Below, one piece after another: positions 49,075 through 59,441 of a stretch of DNA of 64,000 nt (positions are counted from its first letter, which is position 1; every line of letters begins with the position of its first letter). The notes under the pieces are model-generated. The model saw only the letters and a list, made by a program, of their open reading frames with translations. It was not told the origin of the DNA and searched no databases. Position numbers and translations under genes: made by a program. This DNA comes from Colocasia esculenta (taxonomy: Eukaryota > Streptophyta > Magnoliopsida > Alismatales > Araceae), in the NCBI GenBank assembly GCA_014218235.1, contig CM024766.1:66081207-66145206 (forward strand), in the 5' to 3' direction.

Positions 49075-49615
49075 TCAATATACATCGATTTCTGTTTAAA
49101 GTGCCAAAATATTAAGCGCAACGATTTGTTAAGAAGTCGATGCCATAACGATTTCTTCTTTGAGCGCAGTGATTTGGTAAGAAATCGTTCCCATAACGAT
49201 TTGTTAAGAAGTCGATGCCATAACGATTTCATAAGTGTTCGCAACGATTTCTTCTGTAAGCGCAACGATTTGTTAAGAAGTCGATGCCATAACGATTTCA
49301 TAAGTGTTCGCAACGATTTCTTCTGTAAGCGCAACGATTTGTTAAGAAGTCGATGCCATAACGATTTCATAAGTGTTCGCAACGATTTCTTCTGTAAAGC
49401 GCAAGAAGTCGATGCCATAACGATTTCTTCTTTGAGCGCAGTGATTTGATAAGAAATCGGTCTCATAACGATTTGATAAGTACAACGATTTGCCCTCACA
49501 TTGATTTGCTTGCATAACGATTTCATAAATGATCACATCGATTTGTTTATAGATGAGCAACGACTCTTCACATAACGATTTCATAAGTCATGCTCATAAC
49601 GATTTCTTCATGGAT
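49075..49615 (+). repeat. U3 motif array of LTR A
   Basis: Three tandem 69-base units around GCGCAACGATTTGTTAAGAA and CATAACGATTTCATAAG, plus flanking degenerate copies of the AACGATTT core. The same array is in LTRs B (about 53220-53760) and C (about 57370-57910). A 151-residue minus-strand frame here is the repeat translated, not a gene. Confidence 0.88.
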
Positions 49616-50505
49616 TCTGTTCAAACACAGATTGCCTTTATATTTTAAATATGCTTGGCGCTTAAATGAAAAGTCAAATATCTTCTGACAAAAAAGCTGC
49701 ATGCATATTTCAGAGTCTTGTCAAAAAGATATGACCTCTATTTTCAGTATGTTAGCAGAAGCACAGTACCATGCATCGTTTATCATAAACACTCTTTTAT
49801 GCTAACACTCTCTTCTATGCTTACAGACATCGAAGACCATCAGAGTCTGATTAAGACAAATGAAGAGGAGATGAGCAACGGCTAGAACTCCAACGGATCT
49901 CTTCAACGGATCCTTTCAAGAAGCTGCTCATATAAAAGCTGAAGCATTGCTGAAGAACATAAGAGCCTTTTCCTGAACATCTTTTTGATAGAGTGTACAT
50001 CCAGTGAGGAACCTCAACGACACATACACTCAAAGAAAGAGAGAAAGAGCCTGAGCCCAGCAGAAGCATTCAAGCTTTCAAGCATCTCAAGTTTCCAAGC
50101 ATTCAAGCACTCTTGCTTTCTTTTCTCTCTTCTGTTTCTCTCCGAGCTCATTGTATATCTGGGGAGAGTCTGGGACTGTGAGCTTTACACAAGTGTTTAT
50201 CTTGTAAAGCTTCTCAGTCTGATCTTTCTAAGAAAGATCTGTGTCCGGCTGTAGGACTGTATACAGTTGATAACCCAGCTAGGGGTTTGTGTCTAGCTGA
50301 ACCAAACTGGGGTTTGTACCAGTTGTTAACCTAGCTAGGGGTTAGTGTCTAGCAGAACCGCACTGGGGTTTGTACCAGGAGGTTGGCTTCTTTACCTGTA
50401 AGAGAAGTGGGCTGCCTTCTTGCCCGGGAAAGAGAAGAAGACCTGGTGGGGGATCCAGGGTGTTGTAAGGTCCATAAGGGGGACTGTACCCTTAGTTAGT
50501 GAAAT

Positions 50506-50523
50506 CCCAAGGGTTTGCTTGGG
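50506..50523 (+). other. Leader hairpin, tandem element version
   Basis: CCCAAG/CTTGGG with a six-base loop GGTTTG in LTR A; LTR B has lost one G of the loop. It is at the place equivalent to the hairpins of elements 1 and 2. Confidence 0.6.
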
Positions 50524-50749
50524 GACTGGACGTAGGACTTCCATGTGGGAAGGGCCGAACCAGGATAAATCTCTTGTGTTATTTGTGTGATTGTTTATTT
50601 GCTTCCGCACTGCTACTCTTTATCACACCAAACTAACCAAACCTTCAAGTGTTAATTTCTGTGTTTAAGTTTCTATTTCAGATCTCAGAAAACCTATTCA
50701 CCCCCCCCCCTCTAGGTTAGCTTGCTGCCGTACCAAAAGGGCCAACAAG

Positions 50750-50761
50750 TGGTATCAGAGA
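50750..50761 (+). other. Primer binding site, first internal region
   Basis: TGGTATCAGAGA, one base off the initiator tRNA-Met site, two bases after the LTR end. The equivalent site of the second unit starts at 54898. Confidence 0.88.
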
Positions 50762-50810
50762 GGGTCTCTGATCATTCAAAGAAGATCCAACGATCTTAGA
50801 GCAAAGATCT

Positions 50811-52600
50811 ATGGCAGCTCAAGGATATGCTGAAGGTCAATCAGTCACCAGACCTCCATTCTTTGACGGAGAAGATTATCAATACTGGAAAATGAGAATG
50901 GAATGCTTCATTCGAGGCACAGACTTTGATCTGTGGCAGGTAATTGAGGTAGGTGATTTTGTTATTGTTCCTATTGAAGGCACTACTGCCATTACACCTG
51001 CTGATAAAAGTAAATTATCTTTAAACTTTAAAGCTAAGAACTACTTATGTTGTGCCTTATCCAAAAGAGAATTTAGTAGAGTGTCTGCATGCAAATCTGC
51101 TAAAGAAATTTGGGATAAACTGCAGATAACTTATGAAGGAACGGATAAAGTGAAACAAACTAGAATAGATATTCTTGTTTCACAATATGAACAATTTAAA
51201 ATGCTTCCAAGCGAAAACATTACTACTATGTATAATAGATTTTCAAGCATAGTAGTAGGCTTAAATTCTCTTGGTAAAACTCTTTCCAATGAAGAAACCG
51301 TTAGAAAAATACTTAGGTCCTTAACTATTTCATGGACACCTAAAGTAACTGCTATTGAAGAGGCCCATGATTTAACCAAATTGTCAATTGATAATTTAAT
51401 AGGTTCTCTCATGGCACATGAAATAAATATGGAGCGATTGTCTGAAAGCTCATCTAAGAAGAAATGTACTAATGCTCTTAAGGTTGTAGCTGCTCCTTCC
51501 ACTTCTTCTTCTAGCTCCAAAAATGCAGATTCTGAAGATAGTGACGTAGATGAAGTTTTGTCCAAGCTTCAGAAAATTTTCAAGAAGAAGAAAAATGGAT
51601 CAAGAAGGATTCAAAAGAAAGAGAGAAAAGAAAAGAACCAGTCTGCTATGAATGCAGAAAACCTGGACATCTAAGACCGGATTGTCCAAGACTCAAGAAG
51701 ACTGGTCAAACTGAGAAACCCAAGAAGCAGCACAAGAAATTTAAAAGAAGAGCCATGGCAGCTGCTTGGGAAAATGAAGAGACCACATGCTCAGAATCAT
51801 CATGCTCAGAATCAGAGAAAGAGCAGGTAAATCTAGCCCTCATGGTAGGACTAGATGAGGTACATCCTAACTTATCTTTTGATTCTTGCACATATTCAGG
51901 ATCAGAATCTGAAGATTTAGATCATGTTTTTAATGAACTTTATGATAAACACAAGGTTGTTGTAAAAGAATTGAAAAATATCAAGAACAACCTTACTTAT
52001 TTGGAAAACACTAATTCTGATCTTAAATCAGAAATGGAACAATTAGAAGATCAATTAAAAGAATGTAAAGATAATAATTATCTTTTAAATGAAGATTTAA
52101 AAAGTAAGAATAATGAGAAGATAGAGTTAGAAGAAAAATTAAAAACTCTAATTGAAGAAAATCTTTATTTAAAAGAATCAGTTAGAAAATTAACTAAAGG
52201 GAAAACATCTTTAGCCCTATGTTTAAAAGGATCAAAATCTGGAAATAATAAACAAGGTCTTGGTTATACACCTCCAGAAAAAGGAAAACAAGTAATAAAC
52301 TCAGGAAAATATCCTTTACCAAAATTTGTAAAAGAAACCAAAATGTCTCAGAAAAAGGAACCTGAAACAACCAAGCTTTATCAAAAGAAAAAGGTCTCCA
52401 AATATTGTGTTCCAGATAGACATCACAAAGAAAATAAGAACTATAAATCAAATTATATTCATTGCTGCTCTCATTGTAATAAGTTAGGACACACAGTAAA
52501 CACATGCACAACAAGACACTTAGTTTGGATACCTAAAGGCTATTTTTATGCATCTAACGATCAAGGACCCAAAACTATTTGGGTACCTACTTCTGAGTAG
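50811..52600 (+). pseudogene. gag: Gag, first copy, with a one-base deletion
   Basis: Same protein as the intact copy at 54959, but an A run at 51631-51634 has one base fewer. This shifts the frame after about residue 276, just before the first zinc knuckle, and ends translation at 51674. The correct frame resumes to 52600. Other differences from copy 2 are Glu versus Lys at residue 183 and Tyr versus Cys at residue 397. If translated it would give a capsid-like protein without zinc knuckles. An assembly or sequencing error in the A run is possible. Confidence 0.9.
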
Positions 52601-53053
52601 TTTATTTGCAGGATAGCCTTGGGCATCAGGAACAAAGGATGCTCAAGGCACTGAAGACTGCCAACTCTTCATCCATCTCATATCTGAAGAGGGAGTAGTC
52701 ATTAATTTATTTTTAAATTTTAATATTACTAACAATTATTTACAAGTTTCATTCAGGTGGAATCTCTCATTCAGGGGGAGCACAGACTAAGGGGGAGTTA
52801 TTCATTTATGTCAATCATTGTTGAACCCCTCTATGGTAAGAAGTTCTCTCTAAGGGGGAAAGAAATGCATGGTAAGATCCTTCCTTTTTGGTTAGTGACA
52901 AAAAGGGGGAGAGTATGTATGCACTATGAATTTTCTGTATGTCTCTGCATGTTTCAAGATTTAATTCTGCATGTTTTCATGATTTAAAGCGTCTCATGAT
53001 TATCCCTATCAGAAAATTCGCATAAATTTTGTCATCACCAAAAAGGGGGAGAT
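52601..53053 (+). other. Untranslated tail with five polypurine tracts, first internal region
   Basis: AGGGGGAG-type tracts start near 52773, 52790, 52853, 52901 and 53041; the last directly precedes LTR B. Near 52828 a copy of the LTR start (TTGTTGAACCCCTCTATGG) sits inside the region. Right after the gag stop is TTTATTTGCAGG, a 3' splice-site-like sequence. Confidence 0.8.
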
Positions 53054-54895
53054 TGTTGAACCACTCTATGGCTGTCCTTGTATTTTGGTGATAACAAAAC
53101 TTATGATGATAACATAATGAATATTTTTTTTCATCTGTGTCGCATCAATCTCATAGCAAAAGCTAAGTCTTTCATTGATGCAATATTTGGCGCACTAAAA
53201 TGATAAAATCGATGTTTAATCAATATACATCGATTTCTGTTTAAAGTGCCAAAATATTAAGCGCAACGATTTGTTAAGAAGTCGATGCCATAACGATTTC
53301 TTCTTTGAGCGCAGTGATTTGGTAAGAAATCGTTCCCATAACGATTTGTTAAGAAGTCGATGCCATAACGATTTCATAAGTGTTCGCAACGATTTCTTCT
53401 GTAAGCGCAACGATTTGTTAAGAAGTCGATGCCATAACGATTTCATAAGTGTTCGCAACGATTTCTTCTGTAAGCGCAACGATTTGTTAAGAAGTCGATG
53501 CCATAACGATTTCATAAGTGTTCGCAACGATTTCTTCTGTAAAGCGCAAGAAGTCGATGCCATAACGATTTCTTCTTTGAGCGCAGTGATTTGATAAGAA
53601 ATCGGTCTCATAACGATTTGATAAGTACAACGATTTGCCCTCACATTGATTTGCTTGCATAACGATTTCATAAATGATCACATCGATTTGTTTATAGATG
53701 AGCAACGACTCTTCACATAACGATTTCATAAGTCATGCTCATAACGATTTCTTCATGGATTCTGTTCAAACACAGATTGCCTTTATATTTTAAATATGCT
53801 TGGCGCTTAAATGAAAAGTCAAATATCTTCTGACAAAAAAGCTGCATGCATATTTCAGAGTCTTGTCAAAAAGATATGACCTCTATTTTCAGTATGTTAG
53901 CAGAAGCACAGTACCATGCATCGTTTATCATAAACACTCTTTTATGCTAACACTCTCTTCTATGCTTACAGACATCGAAGACCATCAGAGTCTGATTAAG
54001 ACAAATGAAGAGGAGATGAGCAACGGCTAGAACTCCAACGGATCTCTTCAACGGATCCTTTCAAGAAGCTGCTCATATAAAAGCTGAAGCATTGCTGAAG
54101 AACATAAGAGCCTTTTCCTGAACATCTTTTTGATAGAGTGTACATCCAGTGAGGAACCTCAACGACACATACACTCAAAGAAAGAGAGAAAGAGCCTGAG
54201 CCCAGCAGAAGCATTCAAGCTTTCAAGCATCTCAAGTTTCCAAGCATTCAAGCACTCTTGCTTTCTTTTCTCTCTTCTGTTTCTCTCCGAGCTCATTGTA
54301 TATCTGGGGAGAGTCTGGGACTGTGAGCTTTACACAAGTGTTTATCTTGTAAAGCTTCTCAGTCTGATCTTTCTAAGAAAGATCTGTGTCCGGCTGTAGG
54401 ACTGTATACAGTTGATAACCCAGCTAGGGGTTTGTGTCTAGCTGAACCAAACTGGGGTTTGTACCAGTTGTTAACCTAGCTAGGGGTTAGTGTCTAGCAG
54501 AACCGCACTGGGGTTTGTACCAGGAGGTTGGCTTCTTTACCTGTAAGAGAAGTGGGCTGCCTTCTTGCCCGGGAAAGAGAAGAAGACCTGGTGGGGGATC
54601 CAGGGTGTTGTAAGGTCCATAAGGGGGACTGTACCCTTAGTTAGTGAAATCCCAAGGTTTGCTTGGGGACTGGACGTAGGACTTCCATGTGGGAAGGGCC
54701 GAACCAGGATAAATCTCTTGTGTTATTTGTGTGATTGTTTATTTGCTTCCGCACTGCTACTCTTTATCACACCAAACTAACCAAACCTTCAAGTGTTAAT
54801 TTCTGTGTTTAAGTTTCTATTTCAGATCTCAGAAAACCTATTCACCCCCCCCCCCCCCTCTAGGTTAGCTTGCTGCCGTACCAAAAGGGCCAACA
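53054..54895 (+). repeat. LTR B of the tandem element, shared by the two units (1,842 bases)
   Basis: Same as LTR A apart from a few changes: a T for a G in the T run near 53126, one G fewer in the leader hairpin near 54657, and a longer C tract (about 54845-54858). It serves as 3' LTR of unit 1 and 5' LTR of unit 2. Confidence 0.93.
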
Positions 54896-54897
54896 AG

Positions 54898-54909
54898 TGG
54901 TATCAGAGA
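54898..54909 (+). other. Primer binding site, second internal region
   Basis: TGGTATCAGAGA, two bases after LTR B. Confidence 0.88.
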
Positions 54910-54958
54910 GGGTCTCTGATCATTCAAAGAAGATCCAACGATCTTAGAGCAAAGATCT

Positions 54959-56749
54959 ATGGCAGCTCAAGGATATGCTGAAGGTCAATCAGTCACCAGA
55001 CCTCCATTCTTTGACGGAGAAGATTATCAATACTGGAAAATGAGAATGGAATGCTTCATTCGAGGCACAGACTTTGATCTGTGGCAGGTAATTGAGGTAG
55101 GTGATTTTGTTATTGTTCCTATTGAAGGCACTACTGCCATTACACCTGCTGATAAAAGTAAATTATCTTTAAACTTTAAAGCTAAGAACTACTTATGTTG
55201 TGCCTTATCCAAAAGAGAATTTAGTAGAGTGTCTGCATGCAAATCTGCTAAAGAAATTTGGGATAAACTGCAGATAACTTATGAAGGAACGGATAAAGTG
55301 AAACAAACTAGAATAGATATTCTTGTTTCACAATATGAACAATTTAAAATGCTTCCAAGCGAAAACATTACTACTATGTATAATAGATTTTCAAGCATAG
55401 TAGTAGGCTTAAATTCTCTTGGTAAAACTCTTTCCAATGAAGAAACCGTTAGAAAAATACTTAGGTCCTTAACTATTTCATGGACACCTAAAGTAACTGC
55501 TATTAAAGAGGCCCATGATTTAACCAAATTGTCAATTGATAATTTAATAGGTTCTCTCATGGCACATGAAATAAATATGGAGCGATTGTCTGAAAGCTCA
55601 TCTAAGAAGAAATGTACTAATGCTCTTAAGGTTGTAGCTGCTCCTTCCACTTCTTCTTCTAGCTCCAAAAATGCAGATTCTGAAGATAGTGACGTAGATG
55701 AAGTTTTGTCCAAGCTTCAGAAAATTTTCAAGAAGAAGAAAAATGGATCAAGAAGGATTCAAAAGAAAGAGAGAAAAGAAAAAGAACCAGTCTGCTATGA
55801 ATGCAGAAAACCTGGACATCTAAGACCGGATTGTCCAAGACTCAAGAAGACTGGTCAAACTGAGAAACCCAAGAAGCAGCACAAGAAATTTAAAAGAAGA
55901 GCCATGGCAGCTGCTTGGGAAAATGAAGAGACCACATGCTCAGAATCATCATGCTCAGAATCAGAGAAAGAGCAGGTAAATCTAGCCCTCATGGTAGGAC
56001 TAGATGAGGTACATCCTAACTTATCTTTTGATTCTTGCACATATTCAGGATCAGAATCTGAAGATTTAGATCATGTTTTTAATGAACTTTATGATAAACA
56101 CAAGGTTGTTGTAAAAGAATTGAAAAATATCAAGAACAACCTTACTTGTTTGGAAAACACTAATTCTGATCTTAAATCAGAAATGGAACAATTAGAAGAT
56201 CAATTAAAAGAATGTAAAGATAATAATTATCTTTTAAATGAAGATTTAAAAAGTAAGAATAATGAGAAGATAGAGTTAGAAGAAAAATTAAAAACTCTAA
56301 TTGAAGAAAATCTTTATTTAAAAGAATCAGTTAGAAAATTAACTAAAGGGAAAACATCTTTAGCCCTATGTTTAAAAGGATCAAAATCTGGAAATAATAA
56401 ACAAGGTCTTGGTTATACACCTCCAGAAAAAGGAAAACAAGTAATAAACTCAGGAAAATATCCTTTACCAAAATTTGTAAAAGAAACCAAAATGTCTCAG
56501 AAAAAGGAACCTGAAACAACCAAGCTTTATCAAAAGAAAAAGGTCTCCAAATATTGTGTTCCAGATAGACATCACAAAGAAAATAAGAACTATAAATCAA
56601 ATTATATTCATTGCTGCTCTCATTGTAATAAGTTAGGACACACAGTAAACACATGCACAACAAGACACTTAGTTTGGATACCTAAAGGCTATTTTTATGC
56701 ATCTAACGATCAAGGACCCAAAACTATTTGGGTACCTACTTCTGAGTAG
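54959..56749 (+). CDS. gag: Intact SIRE-type Gag (596 residues) of the tandem element
   Basis: A complete frame starting Met-Ala-Ala-Gln-Gly-Tyr. Residues about 15-215 are a UBN2-type capsid region. Residues 216-275 form a Ser-rich then Lys-rich linker. The first zinc knuckle is C279, C282, H287, C292. An acidic/Ser region (325-370) and a long coiled coil (about 375-465) follow. Next comes a GLGYTPP motif at 483-489, then the second knuckle C553, C556, H561, C566 and a WVP tail. All zinc ligands are present. It would form particles and package RNA in the cytoplasm. No pol follows: the region after the stop goes straight to polypurine tracts, which defines the element as gag-only. Length and order equal the Gag of autonomous elements 1 and 2. 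Confidence 0.95.
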   Translation: MAAQGYAEGQSVTRPPFFDGEDYQYWKMRMECFIRGTDFDLWQVIEVGDFVIVPIEGTTAITPADKSKLSLNFKAKNYLCCALSKREFSRVSACKSAKEIWDKLQITYEGTDKVKQTRIDILVSQYEQFKMLPSENITTMYNRFSSIVVGLNSLGKTLSNEETVRKILRSLTISWTPKVTAIKEAHDLTKLSIDNLIGSLMAHEINMERLSESSSKKKCTNALKVVAAPSTSSSSSKNADSEDSDVDEVLSKLQKIFKKKKNGSRRIQKKERKEKEPVCYECRKPGHLRPDCPRLKKTGQTEKPKKQHKKFKRRAMAAAWENEETTCSESSCSESEKEQVNLALMVGLDEVHPNLSFDSCTYSGSESEDLDHVFNELYDKHKVVVKELKNIKNNLTCLENTNSDLKSEMEQLEDQLKECKDNNYLLNEDLKSKNNEKIELEEKLKTLIEENLYLKESVRKLTKGKTSLALCLKGSKSGNNKQGLGYTPPEKGKQVINSGKYPLPKFVKETKMSQKKEPETTKLYQKKKVSKYCVPDRHHKENKNYKSNYIHCCSHCNKLGHTVNTCTTRHLVWIPKGYFYASNDQGPKTIWVPTSE

Positions 56750-57203
56750 TTTATTTGCAGGATAGCCTTGGGCATCAGGAACAAAGGATGCTCAAGGCAC
56801 TGAAGACTGCCAACTCTTCATCCATCTCATATCTGAAGAGGGAGTAGTCATTAATTTATTTTTAAATTTTAATATTACTAACAATTATTTACAAGTTTCA
56901 TTCAGGTGGAATCTCTCATTCAGGGGGAGCACAGACTAAGGGGGAGTTATTCATTTATGTCAATCATTGTTGAACCCCTCTATGGTAAGAAGTTCTCTCT
57001 AAGGGGGAAAAGAAATGCATGGTAAGATCCTTCCTTTTTGGTTAGTGACAAAAAGGGGGAGAGTATGTATGCACTATGAATTTTCTGTATGTCTCTGCAT
57101 GTTTCAAGATTTAATTCTGCATGTTTTCATGATTTAAAGCGTCTCATGATTATCCCTATCAGAAAATTCGCATAAATTTTGTCATCACCAAAAAGGGGGA
57201 GAT
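56750..57203 (+). other. Untranslated tail with polypurine tracts, second internal region
   Basis: Same as 52601-53053 with one additional A near 57007. The last tract AAAAAGGGGGAGAT directly precedes LTR C. Confidence 0.8.
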
Positions 57204-59040
57204 TGTTGAACCACTCTATGGCTGTCCTTGTATTTTGGTGATAACAAAACTTATGATGATAACATAATGAATATTTTTGTTTCATCTGTGTCGCATCAAT
57301 CTCATAGCAAAAGCTAAGTCTTTCATTGATGCAATATTTGGCGCACTAAAATGATAAAATCGATGTTTAATCAATATACATCGATTTCTGTTTAAAGTGC
57401 CAAAATATTAAGCGCAACGATTTGTTAAGAAGTCGATGCCATAACGATTTCTTCTTTGAGCGCAGTGATTTGGTAAGAAATCGTTCCCATAACGATTTGT
57501 TAAGAAGTCGATGCCATAACGATTTCATAAGTGTTCGCAACGATTTCTTCTGTAAGCGCAACGATTTGTTAAGAAGTCGATGCCATAACGATTTCATAAG
57601 TGTTCGCAACGATTTCTTCTGTAAGCGCAACGATTTGTTAAGAAGTCGATGCCATAACGATTTCATAAGTGTTCGCAACGATTTCTTCTGTAAAGCGCAA
57701 GAAGTCGATGCCATAACGATTTCTTCTTTGAGCGCAGTGATTTGATAAGAAATCGGTCTCATAACGATTTGATAAGTACAACGATTTGCCCTCACATTGA
57801 TTTGCTTGCATAACGATTTCATAAATGATCACATCGATTTGTTTATAGATGAGCAACGACTCTTCACATAACGATTTCATAAGTCATGCTCATAACGATT
57901 TCTTCATGGATTCTGTTCAAACACAGATTGCCTTTATATTTTAAATATGCTTGGCGCTTAAATGAAAAGTCAAATATCTTCTGACAAAAAAGCTGCATGC
58001 ATATTTCAGAGTCTTGTCAAAAAGATATGACCTCTATTTTCAGTATGTTAGCAGAAGCACAGTACCATGCATCGTTTATCATAAACACTCTTTTATGCTA
58101 ACACTCTCTTCTATGCTTACAGACATCGAAGACCATCAGAGTCTGATTAAGACAAATGAAGAGGAGATGAGCAACGGCTAGAACTCCAACGGATCTCTTC
58201 AACGGATCCTTTCAAGAAGCTGCTCATATAAAAGCTGAAGCATTGCTGAAGAACATAAGAGCCTTTTCCTGAACATCTTTTTGATAGAGTGTACATCCAG
58301 TGAGGAACCTCAACGACACATACACTCAAAGAAAGAGAGAAAGAGCCTGAGCCCAGCAGAAGCATTCAAGCTTTCAAGCATCTCAAGTTTCCAAGCATTC
58401 AAGCACTCTTGCTTTCTTTTCTCTCTTCTGTTTCTCTCCGAGCTCATTGTATATCTGGGGAGAGTCTGGGACTGTGAGCTTTACACAAGTGTTTATCTTG
58501 TAAAGCTTCTCAGTCTGATCTTTCTAAGAAAGATCTGTGTCCGGCTGTAGGACTGTATACAGTTGATAACCCAGCTAGGGGTTTGTGTCTAGCTGAACCA
58601 AACTGGGGTTTGTACCAGTTGTTAACCTAGCTAGGGGTTAGTGTCTAGCAGAACCGCACTGGGGTTTGTACCAGGAGGTTGGCTTCTTTACCTGTAAGAG
58701 AAGTGGGCTGCCTTCTTGCCCGGGAAAGAGAAGAAGACCTGGTGGGGGATCCAGGGTGTTGTAAGGTCCATAAGGGGGACTGTACCCTTAGTTAGTGAAA
58801 TCCCAAGGGTTTGCTTGGGGACTGGACGTAGGACTTCCATGTGGGAAGGGCCGAACCAGGATAAATCTCTTGTGTTATTTGTGTGATTGTTTATTTGCTT
58901 TCGCACTGCTACTCTTTATCACACCAAACTAACCAAACCTTCAAGTGTTAATTTCTGTGTTTAAGTTTCTATTTCAGATCTCAGAAAACCTATTCACCCC
59001 CCCTCTAGGTTAGCTTGCTGCCGTACCAAAAGGGCCAACA
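57204..59040 (+). repeat. LTR C of the tandem element (1,837 bases)
   Basis: Same as LTR A apart from a shorter C tract (seven C near 58997) and a C-to-T change in TTTGCTTTCGCAC near 58901. It is followed by target duplication GAAAT at 59041-59045. Confidence 0.93.
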
Positions 59041-59045
59041 GAAAT

Positions 59046-59441
59046 CTTATATCCTAGAGTTCTAAGAAGCAGGCCACTGTTTCTTGCTTTAGTTTGGAGG
59101 CTGAATACAAGGTTGTTGCCAACGTGACTGCAGAGCTCATTTGGATACAATCTCTCCTCCATGAACTTCACATCTCTACACCGACTCCTATTCTTTGGTG
59201 CGACAATATTAGTGCCACGTATCTTGCTGCGAATCTAGTGCTTCATGTATGCACCAAGTATGTGGAAATTGATTTTCCACTTTGTTTTTGATCAGGTGGC
59301 ATCCAAGCAGTTGATTGTGTCTTATATCACTACGTATGACCAGCGTGTTGATATTCTCACTAAGCCTGTCTCTAGCCTATGGTTTGAGCTGCTACACTCC
59401 AATCTTAATGTCTACTCTACACCTCTGAACTTGAGGTTGTG
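59046..59441 (+). pseudogene. pol: RNase H end of the Ale/Retrofit-like element
   Basis: Continues the frame interrupted at 48908. It has [19 protein letters not shown], then [15 protein letters not shown]; after a frameshift near 59265 it has VASKQLIVSY and ILTKPVSSLWFELL, the usual C-terminus. It ends in ACTTGAGGTTGTG before the 3' LTR. The His-Val-Glu-Ile-Asp region is partly mutated. Confidence 0.85.

Larger units (their letters stand above)
48908..50747 (+). repeat. LTR A of the tandem element (1,840 bases)
   Basis: TGTTGAACCAC to GGGCCAACA. It has a U3 motif array (49075-49615), TATA-like CATATAAAAG near 49928, a leader hairpin (50506-50523) and a C tract near 50699-50710. Confidence 0.93.
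48908..59040 (+). mobile_element. Tandem gag-only Copia element (TR-GAG type): LTR-gag-LTR-gag-LTR
   Basis: Three near-identical LTRs (48908-50747, 53054-54895, 57204-59040) alternate with two internal regions of about 2.3 kb, each with a primer site, one gag frame and polypurine tracts. The whole 10.1 kb is flanked by one 5-base duplication (GAAAT); there is none around the middle LTR. The repeat period is about 4,146-4,150 bases. Copies differ at only a handful of sites by eye, including 1-base changes in homopolymers. No enzyme is encoded, so mobility would need proteins supplied by autonomous SIRE elements. Confidence 0.93.

Noticed and set aside
49071..49526. 151-residue minus-strand frame with a 23-residue repeat (also at 53216 and 57367)
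   Set aside because: It is the 69-base U3 repeat translated; the period is a multiple of three by chance, it is antisense to the element, and no protein family is recognised.
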